From Pascua guehoae (lineage: Eukaryota > Basidiomycota > Tremellomycetes > Trichosporonales > Trichosporonaceae): a DNA stretch of 64,000 bases. The stretch is from NCBI GenBank assembly GCA_001600415.1, contig BCJX01000006.1:1-64000 (forward strand), written 5' to 3'. Position numbers and translations under genes: made by a program. The notes beneath the pieces were generated by a model. That model had not been told where the DNA came from, did no database searches, and was given only the letters and a program-made list of their open reading frames with translations. This document shows positions 44,576 to 54,639 of this stretch, in pieces; within the stretch, counting starts at the first letter, position 1, and every line of letters starts with the position of its first letter.

Positions 44576-47548
44576 TGCGATCGAAGCCAGGAATCGAGTT
44601 TGCGATTGAAACACCTTGGTGATTGCTTTAAACCATAGAGCGACTTATTTAAGAGCAGAACTTTCGAGTTTGGGATGTTACTGCCCTCTGGTGGTTCGAC
44701 ATAGACTGTTTCTTCAAGCTCGCTGTTTAGAAAGGCCGTTTTGATGTCGACTTGATCGCATTCGAGATCGAAATAGTTGACAATCGCCAGGAATAGTCCA
44801 ATTGAGTCCTTGTGTGTAACTGCACAGAACAGTTCGTTGTATTCGATCCCAGGGATTTGCCTGAAGCCTTTAGCAACCCATCTGGCTTTGTATTCGTTTG
44901 GTTTGCCTGTTTCACCATCGATTTTGCGTGTAAACACCCATTTAGCAGGGACAGTGTGTTGTTTGTGTCGATCAACAACTGTAAAGACCTTATACTTTGC
45001 CATTTTAGCAAGTTCGGCCTCAATTGCTTTCTCCCACTGCTCCCACTCAATTGAGTGTCGGGCTTGTTGGTATGTGGCTGGGGTATCGATCGAAACAGAG
45101 GATAGAGCGTAGGCCAGGTCCGAAATAACGTCCAGGGGATCCTTGGATGTTGCGTCGCTTTCGTTTCCGCTTTCGTTTTCGTTGTAGTCAATCCTGGGGA
45201 TCGATCGAAGTCTCCCACTGGAACGGGTAGTGGTAGACGAATCGTGCGATAACTCTCGATTGGTCGATCGTACAGTTTCGTTAAGGGTATCATCTGAAAG
45301 AGTGCGTTGAGAAGGTCCTGGATGGCTGGAGACATCCTGGGAATTCGACCTAGAACGCTGTGATCGAGAGTGATCGAGATCGGAAGTTTCGATTTGTTCC
45401 ATTTGGTGCCCATTTGCACTTCGATCGAAAGTTTCGTTTTGAAAGGGTGATAACTCGTGAACCGCTGGGCCGATTGAGGAAGTTGTTGGATATTCAGAAT
45501 CCTCGTTATCTGAAAGTGGTGCATGGCGTGCGATTTGTGAGCGATTCGTTGAAGTTTCGATTTGAAGTTCAGATTGGTCGTTTTCGGACGAAAAATCGAA
45601 TAACTCATGATGGGCTGGACGGATTTGAGAATTGTCCTCATCAGGTGAAAGTTCAGGTGTGGATTGTCCTTGTGGGGTTGTTCGATCGGCAATATTCTAA
45701 TCGGAAGGCTGTGATCGGGAATTAACGAAATCGAAAGTGTCCAAAGTGTCAGATTTGGGCTTGTGATCGTTTGGGTTTTCGTTTCGATTTTCGTTTCGAT
45801 TTTCGATCGATCCAGTGGTTGTTTCTTTTATGTTGGGGGGGTACTTAGGGTGGTTTCGGGTGCCGAATCGGCCTGTGCTGTCAAATTGACCTTTGGGAAA
45901 TACCAAATCCCTAGAAATGATGATTTGCGTGCTGTTGGATGTTTCAGAGTCCAGAATGCGATAATTGCGCGTTCCTTCCACATATCCCAGAAGAAGTCCT
46001 TTCTTGTAGCGAGGTGAAAGTTTGTTGGTGTTTGTATGGTCCCTGTAGTAGAGTGGGGTGCCAAACGGTTGAAGATGATCGAATTGAGCGGTAGAACCTT
46101 GTTGTTTCCGCCATATGTCCTCTGGAATGGTTTAGTGCGGTCCAGAGGGGCTATAATTGCGTGTGTAGACGATATAGTTGGCCGCTTCAGCCCAGAATTG
46201 AGGTGGAAGTCCAGTTTGGGCTAGAACGGTTCGGATTCCACTAAGGATAGTGAGATGTGCGCGCTCAATTCGACCTTGTTGTGTGTGGGCATCAGGAGGA
46301 ACATGGATATGTTCGATTCCAAAGCGATTTGTGAAGTCCTTGAGTCGTTTAGAGCTGAATTCGCCCCCTAGATCGGTTCGAAGTCTAAGAATTTGGATGC
46401 CGAGTTGCTTTTCGACTTTAGCGATATAATGAACGATTGCAGTGAATGTAGCGTCCTTGGATTTAAGGAAAGCGACATGTAACTTCCCAGAATGATCGTC
46501 ATAGAAAGGCGCCCTATATTTCGCTCCAGAGACAGAAGGAGTTCGTGCAGGGCCCCATAAGTCGATATGCACAGTTGCTAGAGGTCGAGTAGCCCTTAAA
46601 GTGGGGTTAGAGGGCGAAGCCAGACGTTTGCCTTTGCCGAGAATGCAGAATTCGCACTGGAAATTCTTCAATTCATTGCAGCATAGCGTCCGATCGATCG
46701 TTTCGATCGTTTCGATTCGTTTCGTTTCGATTCGCTTCGTTTACGGCCATATTGACCGATCCCTTGTTGTTATTGGCTAGTTTGCGCTGCCTGAGAGCGC
46801 AATCCTTGGTTGCATGGCCATAGATCTGGTGTTCCTCACAGTAGGCATTGGGATCGCGCTTATACTGGTTGTTTGAGCGGTTGTTGCTGGAATTCTGGTT
46901 GTTTTGCGATCGATTGAAGTTGTTTTTGACCTTATCGGATGCGAAAAGCGCTGTAGACGATGCCGAATCGGTCTTGCGCCTAGTAACTTCGGCTTCGATC
47001 GCAGTAATAACCGAATTCAAGTCCAGGGGAGTTTTGAGCCACATTGACTGTTTAAGGACATTGTAGGACTCAGGAAGCGCAATTGCAAGCGCAAAGGCAA
47101 GCATTGAATCGCTCAGGTTTTCCCCTGCAGCATTAAGCTGTGAATGAGCAAGGCTAATGTGCCCAATGTGTGGAAGAGGGTCTTCTCCTTCTGAGATTGG
47201 GGTTGTCCACATATTCTGCAAAAGCGCAGCTTGCCTAGCCCCAGAGGAGGCANTGTAGCNCGTTTTAATTTCGTCCCAGAGCGCCTTTGGGTTGGGTTCG
47301 AGGTAGTTGCGCGATTTCGGGCTTAAATTGCCTCTAACTGTGGGAGAGAGCGTTTGAATGATTATCGAAAACGCCAAATCGCGATTAGAAACATCCTTGG
47401 CCCTGGAGGTGTCGATTGTTTCGGTTTTAACGAAGTTGAGAACACCCTTCCCAAGGAGGAGAGCGCCCACAGCGAGCTGCCAGTCTAGGTAGTCCTCAGA
47501 ACCTTTAAGCTTTTCGATTTTCCAAATTGAAGGATCGTTTTCGGCCAT
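44576..47548 (-). pseudogene. Copia element, gag fused to integrase; RT truncated
   Basis: Gag (47548-46676) is nearly intact: IEKLKGSEDYLDWQLAV, many Asn, and a CHHC knuckle YCEEHQIYGHATKDC near 46830. It ends at a TGA immediately followed by integrase sequence (NFQCEFC, then HIDLWGP, LRTDLGGEF and QQGRIERAH, the DDE residues), so protease and the integrase N-terminus are deleted. After a Trp/Tyr-rich connector and a Ser/Thr/Asn/Asp-rich linker comes RT (WVFTRKIDGETGKPNEYKAR, VDIKTAFLNSELEE, LYGLKQSPRCF). RT stops before the expected YVDD block at about 44600, where LTR-like sequence begins. An in-frame stop lies near 45697. Confidence 0.92.
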
Positions 47549-48014
47549 TTTTAGGCCATTGTAAGTGATCGGTTGATTCTAGGTGCGATTTGATTGTTGT
47601 ATCGGAAATGGCAGGTGTGGATTGCCTAAGTAGTGTCAAAAAATGGTTGTTTTCGATAGGCGGTTGGGTGGGAATCTGGGTGGCAAATTTGGAGTTTGCA
47701 AAGATGTCCTAAGAGGGTGAATCGAAGTTTCGATCGAAAAACAATCGAACAGCTCGTGTAGGCAGGTGCGCTGGGTGTGGTTGGTAGTAGATTCCGAAAG
47801 TTCGCCGTGTGTAGATAGCGATAGACACTGAGATTGTCGTGATCGAGGCGGAATTCGGCGAGTAATGCTGGTGGCAAAAGTATGGTATATGTCTAAGTGC
47901 TGTTTGGGGCGCTTGTGGGGCTGTGTAGGGCGCTTGTGGGGCTGTGTGTGGGGTGTGCGATCGCTATAGAAGGGCGCCCAGGCTCATAACCTGTCAAGAT
48001 TTGAAAGGGAAGGT
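47549..48014 (-). mobile_element. Copia 5' leader
   Basis: Sequence between the gag start and LTR H. It shares its gag-proximal 330 bp with the leaders at 42139-42489 and 49634-49934. A GGGGCGCTTGTGG repeat occurs near 47910-47950. No gene. Confidence 0.6.
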
Positions 48015-48571
48015 CAAAAGCGCAAAGTTGTTGACATTCCCAAGCGCTCAAAGCGCCCTCTTATATATGTACAAGTTGCTAGGCTACTTGGGTGATTTTC
48101 TACAAGTTGGGGTGCTGTTTAAGTGAAGGGAACGCATTTGCAGTGTTCCCCTAAGTGTAACACACCCCAAACAAGGGGAAACGCTTAAGAACGGTCTGGA
48201 CCCATGTTCTAAGGTCCTAAACGCTACCCCTGGGTGCTGAAACAAAGTCAAGACTCGGTCTTGACTGTTCCCCGGGGTGTGTAACAAGTCTGAGATGGTT
48301 TCGGGTGTTCTGAGACGTCTCAGAGTGCAGATAAGGCGAAACAGGGGTTGAAACGGCAGGGATTGAGTGAAATGGACGCCCTGGCAGCTAATCCGATGCC
48401 ATAGGGGCGTAAACCACGCCTTAGGGGCCTTAACGACGCCCTGCGGTGTCTAGGCGTTGGTTTCAGCCAATTCTGAGTCGGATTGCGTAATTTGTGGCCT
48501 TAGAGGGCGCAAATCGAGCCGAGGGGCGACATTGGGCGCGTTTACAGGCCTCCTGGCACTGTATTACGACA
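48015..48571 (-). mobile_element. Copia LTR H (copy 2), 5' side
   Basis: Same family as 43628-44167. The minus-strand TGTCGTAATACAG start is at 48571, and TATATAAG lies near 48065. The exact 3' end is uncertain, because the other copy is truncated there. Confidence 0.65.
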
Positions 48572-49934
48572 GACAGAGGCCAGCATAGCTTCCGATCGAT
48601 CATTTCGATCACTTTGATCGTTTCGATTCCTTTCGTTTCGATTCGCTTCATTTGAGGCCATATTGGCTGATGCCTTGTTGTTGTTGGCTAGTTTGCACTG
48701 CCTAAGAGCGCAATCCTTAGTAGAATGTCTCAGAATATAACTGCTCGTTCATACAGCACAGTGTCCTAGCACATCTTTTGCTAAGCGGTTACATGTCTCC
48801 ACACTCAGAACCTTTAAACTTTTGGATGTTGAACATTGAAGCATCATTTTTGGTCATGGGGAGTGATTGCTTCATGCTCCAGCTTCTTCAATCATTGCAT
48901 GCCAAAGACTGTGCAGGTGTGAAGTGCCCTGTGAGGGTCCATAAACACACACATTTGATGAGATGTTTGGTCCCCGGGGATCAGGGTGGCTGTTACACTC
49001 CTGTCGAGAAGAGAAGACAGCAGGCGCAATTCTAGTGACTTGGGATGAGAGTAGTTGTGTCAATCCACTAGACCTGTGGGCAACAGAGTGCTAAAACAGT
49101 TGGGGTACTTGGAAGGATCGTCCCTGGTGAAAGGGCAAGTAGTGTGGCAATGGTAAGTATGTGGCGATGGTGAGCAAGAGCGAGGTGATGGTGAGCAAGA
49201 GCGAGGTGATGGTGAGCAAGAGCGAGGTGATGGTGAGCAAGAGCGAAGCGATGGCAAGTGCTTGTGGTGTGGGTGGCAAAGTGTATAGTGAAGTATGGTA
49301 GAGATTCAGATAAATTGATCCTTGGGGAAGAAGGACCATTGGGCCAGTGGAGCTGGTCCTTATATAGTATTCTGAGGCCTCGGTTGGCCCCGCAATTCTA
49401 GATGGAATACAGAGGGGCCTCAGTCGAACCCTCAGTATACTTCGAGGTAACTCTGTCAAGGTATACCAAGATATGCTGAGGCCGATCAAGGTATACTGAG
49501 GTTCATTGAAGTATACTGAGGTCTGTTGAGGTTCTGTGAGGTGGTTGAAGGTGGTTGAGGTGTTACGGCACTGCCTGAGTGGCAAAAATAGGTGTGGCAA
49601 AGTGGAGGGTTCAGGCAGGGTCATAACAGTGGCAAATTTTTGGTTTGCTAAGAATTCCTTATGGGATGGAACTGAAGTATCAATCAAAAAGGTTCATCAG
49701 TAAGGTGCCCAAGGGTGTTTGATGATTGATGCAGAAAGATTGCCATGCATAGATAGTAGTGGGTACCAAGATTGAGATATAGAAGCTGAAACAGGTGTAA
49801 AGGGTTGGAGGATTTGGTCAAAGATGAAGTGCTCAGGAAACCCTTGACAGCTTTGACAAAGGATTGACAATATGATCTAGGCATGTAACAAAGAATGCAT
49901 TCAATATTCTTTTGAGCAACATTTAGAACAGGCT
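48572..49934 (-). pseudogene. Fragments of a third Copia element around a solo LTR
   Basis: 48572-48735 is a gag C-terminal piece (matches 46676-46830). 48795-48860 is a gag N-terminal piece (matches 47500-47550). 48861-48990 and 49634-49934 are leader sequence. The two gag pieces are in inverted spatial order relative to an intact gag only because the middle is deleted. No frame survives. Confidence 0.7.
48991..49628 (-). mobile_element. Solo LTR, family C (related to B)
   Basis: 638 bp, TGTTACACTCC to GGTCATAACA, with the target duplication GTGGC (48986-48990 and 49629-49633). TATATAAGGACC on the minus strand lies near 49360, with the primer-like AAGGATCAATTTATC. It includes a 21-bp tandem repeat (GGTGAGCAAGAGCGAGGTGAT type, five copies, about 49163-49262) and GAGGTATACTGAG repeats. 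Confidence 0.92.
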
Positions 49935-51870
49935 CACACCCTGTTACAACCCCATTGGGACCCACCATCATGAGTTGTGTCTACCTGCTGTGCCCCAAGT
50001 ACCCATCGATGGAGTATGTGTACAGGGATGGTAACAACAGTTGGGCAATGAGCCACTGTACAAGGCCAACCTTAACTCTGATGGTCACATTCATGCCATG
50101 TAAAAGGATCATCACCACAATCTGGGCCTCTGCCCTTACTGCAGTGAGGGTAAACATATCCTAGAGAACTGCCCAGCCCATATCCAAAAGCCCCAGGCAA
50201 GGTTGCTTAGTGTAGGGTAAACAGCAAAGGTTGTCAAGCATAACTCTTTAAACTAGAAGTCTCCTGGCAACCATGCCAAGATGTCAGGAGCCAAACGATG
50301 GAGGCTTGGGAACTGAACACAAACCTAGCACCGCGACTCCATCTTGACCTGCAAGATGGCGTTGGACTCACGGGATTGACAACCTAAAGGAAGGGGTCGG
50401 GGGCCAGGGGGTTGCTGTGACACGCACGCGGAGGGGACATGGAAGGACGGAAGGATGGAGTGGGGATGGAGATGGCAACGCGGAGGTGTCGGAGAGGGCA
50501 AATGCCAAGGCAACTGGCTGTCGAGACTAGACTTGTAGTTGCATGGCTTGGGGATACAAACTATGGACAATGCTGAACTATATACCCTAGAGAGCATACG
50601 AGCATGAGCTGCGTGGGGAGTACAGAGTTAGGCCTAGTCTACGAGCATGGCACTCTGGGTCGGTGATAGAGCCCACTGTAGTAGTGCCGACATGCACAGA
50701 TGACAGCAACGAGGGTGTGCTTCACAAGGCGTCGCGGAGCGTGTGTTGTGTGCTGTCGAGATGACATGCATGATTTTTTGTCACTTGTTGTCTCAAGTGG
50801 CAAACTGAGTCGTGTGGTGGTGGAGGTCGTGACGCCACATGGCTGCCAGTCACGTGATTTCAAGACCATGTAGAAACAACTAAGTCGTCCGAATCATGAC
50901 ACAAGACAGAGTGCTGGGAGACCCACCAAGGCAGACCAAGACTATAAGACTTTGATTCACTACAGATGCACAGCCAGAGGACATGCACCACCAATACCAG
51001 GAAGTCACATTCCACACAGATGCAGGACTGGCTGTCTATAAGGCCTTGGTGGACAAATGTTCCAATGCAAATTTCATCAATGCCAATGTAATTAATCACC
51101 AGGCTTGGACTGAAACCAAAGGATAACAAGAAAACCTAAACATTACAGCTTATCAATGGATCAATGGATCCCAAGGTGCCAAACTATCATTAAATAATAT
51201 ACATGAACAGTGGGAGTTAACCATGTGGCTAGAATTAAATAGTCCTCCCACTTAAAAAACGAACACAGAGAGTTAACCACGAGGTCTTGAGGCAGCAAAG
51301 GCCGCAAAGGAAGCAAGTCCTTCTTCTGCTGCCTAACCCACTAGTGAAATATATTGATTGATACCACCTTTGGACCTTGCCATGACAAGTATAATTCAAA
51401 GTCTCTCCACTAGGAGAGCAAGAAGTAATTTTAGGCTGCCCATGGATGTGTAACTACTGCACATCAATCATCTGGAAATAGCAGCCTTGACCTTCCCTAT
51501 GGCCTCTATCAATGCCAAGAGGTAGACAAAATGGATGGCAAGGACAGCAATAGCATCACTTCAAGTGATGACAACATTAGTAATGGTGACAAGAAAAAGG
51601 AATGAAAAGAGAAGAAGAAGAAAAAGACAAACAGTCATCACTTCAAAATTAAGTCAGTAAATGCTGAGGAATTTATGAAGCTTGCCAACCAACATCCTAC
51701 CAGCATGCTACTAGCCCACTTGAACCTAGTAATCCATGGTGATAAGGCTTCTCATTTGCATATCAATAAAGATTGCAGATCCCCTTGGCAACATTCCCAA
51801 GAAATAATTCATGGACATTGTGGTGAAAGTCATCCTCCCATGTGGGTGAGGGTGTACACATCGTAGGATG
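49935..51870 (+). pseudogene. Decayed second copy of chromovirus F (gag end to pol start)
   Basis: Aligns with 54230-55390 of the fuller copy. The gag tail includes an intact CX2CX4HX4C knuckle (CPYCSEGKHILENC near 50130), and the frameshift heptamer TTTAAAC followed by TAG is conserved near 50250. LTR A (50282-50901) interrupts it. Protease and linker sequence then continues to about 51830. Many indels and stops make it non-coding. Confidence 0.85.
50282..50901 (-). mobile_element. Solo LTR, family A (copy 5)
   Basis: 620 bp, TGTCAGGAGC to AATCATGACA, with the target duplication CAAGA (50277-50281 and 50902-50906). The other copy of chromovirus F shows the unoccupied site near 54650-54665. 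Confidence 0.94.
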
Positions 51871-51979
51871 TCAGAGGACAGGATTGGGAGGTTCGGAAAC
51901 TCACTTCACAAGGACTGAGGCAACAGAGGTAGAAGGTGAGGACACATAGTGCCAAGGCCTGAGGAGATGGGCCATGAGA

Positions 51980-52210
51980 CTTGGATGAGCTGGAGTGAGT
52001 CCCCACCAGACACAGTTTGAGAGGATCAGGCCAAAGGCTTGGAGGCTGGGGAAACAAGTAGCAGCAAGTCCCCAGCATACAAGGTTGAAGAGGATCATGT
52101 CCAAGCCTCAGACACTGTGGAAACAAGTAGGAGTGAGCCCCCAGCATACAAGATTTGATGGGATCAAGCTCAAGATTCAGACACTGGCAAGGCGAGCACA
52201 AATGAATCCC
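51980..52210 (+). repeat. About 69-bp minisatellite, three to four copies
   Basis: Units such as GAGTGAGTCCCCAGCATAC...AAACAAGTAGG repeat with about 25 percent divergence. The surrounding 51871-52444 holds no gene that I can see. Confidence 0.7.
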
Positions 52211-52444
52211 CCATGTATGAGGTTCCGGCAGCCTAACCTTGAGACTGGAGATGATAAATATGGAGGGTGTCATGAGTTGCCCCTGTAACATGCCGAACAC
52301 ATGCCAAGTATAAGGCTACATACCATCTCCCCACACCCTACTTAGAGTACACATGAGGGGCAACAGATCATGTGATGCTCACTCAATCCTCATGTGATGG
52401 TCATATCAGCCGCTATGTAATTATCCTAAGTAAGCCCAACCAAG

Positions 52445-53287
52445 TGTAATGACCAAGATATCGTGTGTACCAAAGACGCACAATATTGATAGATATCAAT
52501 CGATATCCAAGGACAATGGAATCAATCGGACAAATGGCAACAATCCCGATGAAGGATCACTCAACCGATAAGCCACCCATCAATGGATGACACTAGTTGG
52601 CAACACTGTACAACAACCAGCCATGAGCATCAGTCACGAGTCCCCACCAATGAGCACCATCGATCAATGGACGATACTAGTTGGCAACACCGTATGATAA
52701 CCAGCCACACGTGTCAGTCACGAGATACCACACGAGATCCTCATGACCAAGAGACAACATCCCACGATACATCGATGTCGAACGACAATCACGCGACCTA
52801 CTACGAGGTCGCGTCCATCAGGACCCTCACTAGGAAGACCGGGACCCGTGACCCAGTAGGCGACGCGTCAGCGCCTCTACTACAGGGCTATCTCAATCAG
52901 AACGGGTTGTGGAAGATAAACAAGTCAAGGATAAACAAGTCGTGGCAACTAGGAACAAGGGATGTTTGGTCCAGGGCGTTGCGGGGATAAGAAGAGACCG
53001 ACTTAGCGTCTGATCCCCGCAACAATCTAAACTCATATGTAGCTTCACTCTATAGCCTTTAGCTATAGTTCGGTAGACTTATCAAATTCCTATCTCATCA
53101 CCGCACCATCTGATACAAGTCGCACAACAACTTCCTACCTTCCGTTGTTGTGACTCTCCACGGTACCTTCACTCCCACGTCTCATCCAACGCATTATCCC
53201 GACGGATATCCATCAATAAATGTCAATCTCGATTGCTTCCGCCCCTTACCTAATCCATCTACCATGACCCCATTTCGGCGTCTTACA
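52445..53287 (+). mobile_element. 5' LTR of chromovirus F (family F copy 2)
   Basis: 843 bp, TGTAATGACC to GCGTCTTACA. It has the 11-bp inverted repeat GTTGCGGGGAT/ATCCCCGCAAC (52978-52988/53013-53023), immediately followed by the primer stretch AACAATCTAAACT (53021-53033). There is no canonical TATA; a GGATAAG lies about 35 nt upstream of the primer. The matching 3' LTR is absent. Confidence 0.93.
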
Positions 53288-53289
53288 GA

Positions 53290-53302
53290 AGTTTAGATTG
53301 TT
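53290..53302 (+). promoter_or_regulatory. Self-complementary primer-binding site of chromovirus F
   Basis: AGTTTAGATTGTT begins two bases after the LTR and is the exact complement of 53021-53033 in the LTR. Thirteen pairs, Tf1-like self-priming layout. Confidence 0.8.
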
Positions 53303-53335
53303 CTATCGACTTGTATCGATATAGGACGATTCGAC

Positions 53336-54639
53336 ATGACCGAGACAGAGGCTAGTTCCGGTCACATGACTCCCCCGAATCCGCCGCAGGACATCGGACC
53401 CTCGGGCGATATGGAGGACTCCCCTCCCGTCGATTTCATCCCCAGCAACAGCAACCAAGGCAACAGGATCCCAACAACTGGAACAGGCCGTACGTAGCCT
53501 TGTCGATAAGACCAGGGTCAGTTGCGAACAACTGCACAGCCTGGCCCTCCAGAACGAGGCCCTTCAAGCCAACCTCGACGAACACAACACACTGAGCCAT
53601 GTGATCGAATCACTGGCTGACCAAGGTATTGGTCGAATCGAAGACCCGTTCAAGGACATTAAGCCCCTGGAGCACCTCAAGTATGACGGCAAATCCGCCC
53701 ATTTGAAGGGATGGATCATCGACGTCGAGGAATACATGGTGCTCCAGCCTAAGGCCACGTCCACCGATGAGCGCAAGATCATGTTCATGGGAGCTCTACT
53801 CACAGGAGCACCTAAGGATTGGTATCAACAATATCGAGAGATATCCATTGATATGCACCCATCGTTCACGAAGGACTTTGTTGAGTTCAAGACTGAACTC
53901 GAAAAGGTCTGGAGTGACCCCAATCGCCAAAACTCGTATGAGCGATCGTTTATGAGGCTTCGTCAAACTACATCCATGGCAGCATATGCCACGTCATTCA
54001 GACAGCACATGGCATACCTGAACTATACCACCACGGAAGCCACCCTGCCAGCCCTATTCTACAAAGGGTTGAAGGATGTGGTTAAAGACAAAGTCACTCG
54101 GGAGGGCCGCAAGGACAACATCGACGACCTCATCGAGCAGGCCATTAGGATTGACAACTTGATCCAGGCGCGTAACAAAGAGCGCAATTCAGAGTTCTTT
54201 TCTGGTAACTTCCAGAACTGACTTGCGCCACGTTACAACCCTATGGGCCCACCAACCGTCATGAATATCGATCGATCTCGATTGATATACAGCAGAGGCC
54301 ATCAGAAGGTGTTTCACCCCAAGGGCAAAGACGGTTACGTCTACCTGCCATGCCCGAAGTACCCATCCACCGAGTACGCACGCAGGGACGCCAACAACAA
54401 CAACAACTACAAGCCGGCTAACGAGCCGGCGTACAAGGCCAACCTCAATAGGGACGGCCATATCACAACCGCCGAGAAGGATCGTCGCCGCAATAAGGGC
54501 AGAGGCCCAGATTGCGGCGAAGGCAAGCACAATCTGGAAGATTGCCCAGCCCGTATCCAAAAGGCTCTAGGAAAAGTGGCCCAGCCGAAAGTAAATGGCA
54601 AGGCCGGCAACGTCATCAAGTANGACTCTTTAAACTAGA
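53336..54639 (+). pseudogene. Chromovirus F gag
   Basis: ATG 53336 opens a Pro/Ser/Asn-rich N-terminus. A frameshift near 53470-53500 precedes the coiled coil (LEQAVRSLVDK, LHSLALQNEALQANLDEH) and the capsid-like core (APKDWYQQY, VEFKTELEKVW, LFYKGLKDVV). An in-frame TGA at 54219-54221 (Arg expected) precedes the nucleocapsid part. The zinc knuckle reads PDCGEGKHNLEDC, so the first Cys is lost, whereas the decayed copy near 50130 keeps it. The frame ends at TAG 54637, directly after the slippery TTTAAAC. Confidence 0.9.
54630..54636 (+). promoter_or_regulatory. -1 ribosomal frameshift heptamer T TTA AAC
   Basis: Gag codons read tcT TTA AAC TAG. A -1 slip continues as FKLEVSQQ into protease. 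The same heptamer is kept in the decayed copy near 50250. The slip site abuts the stop codon. Confidence 0.8.
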
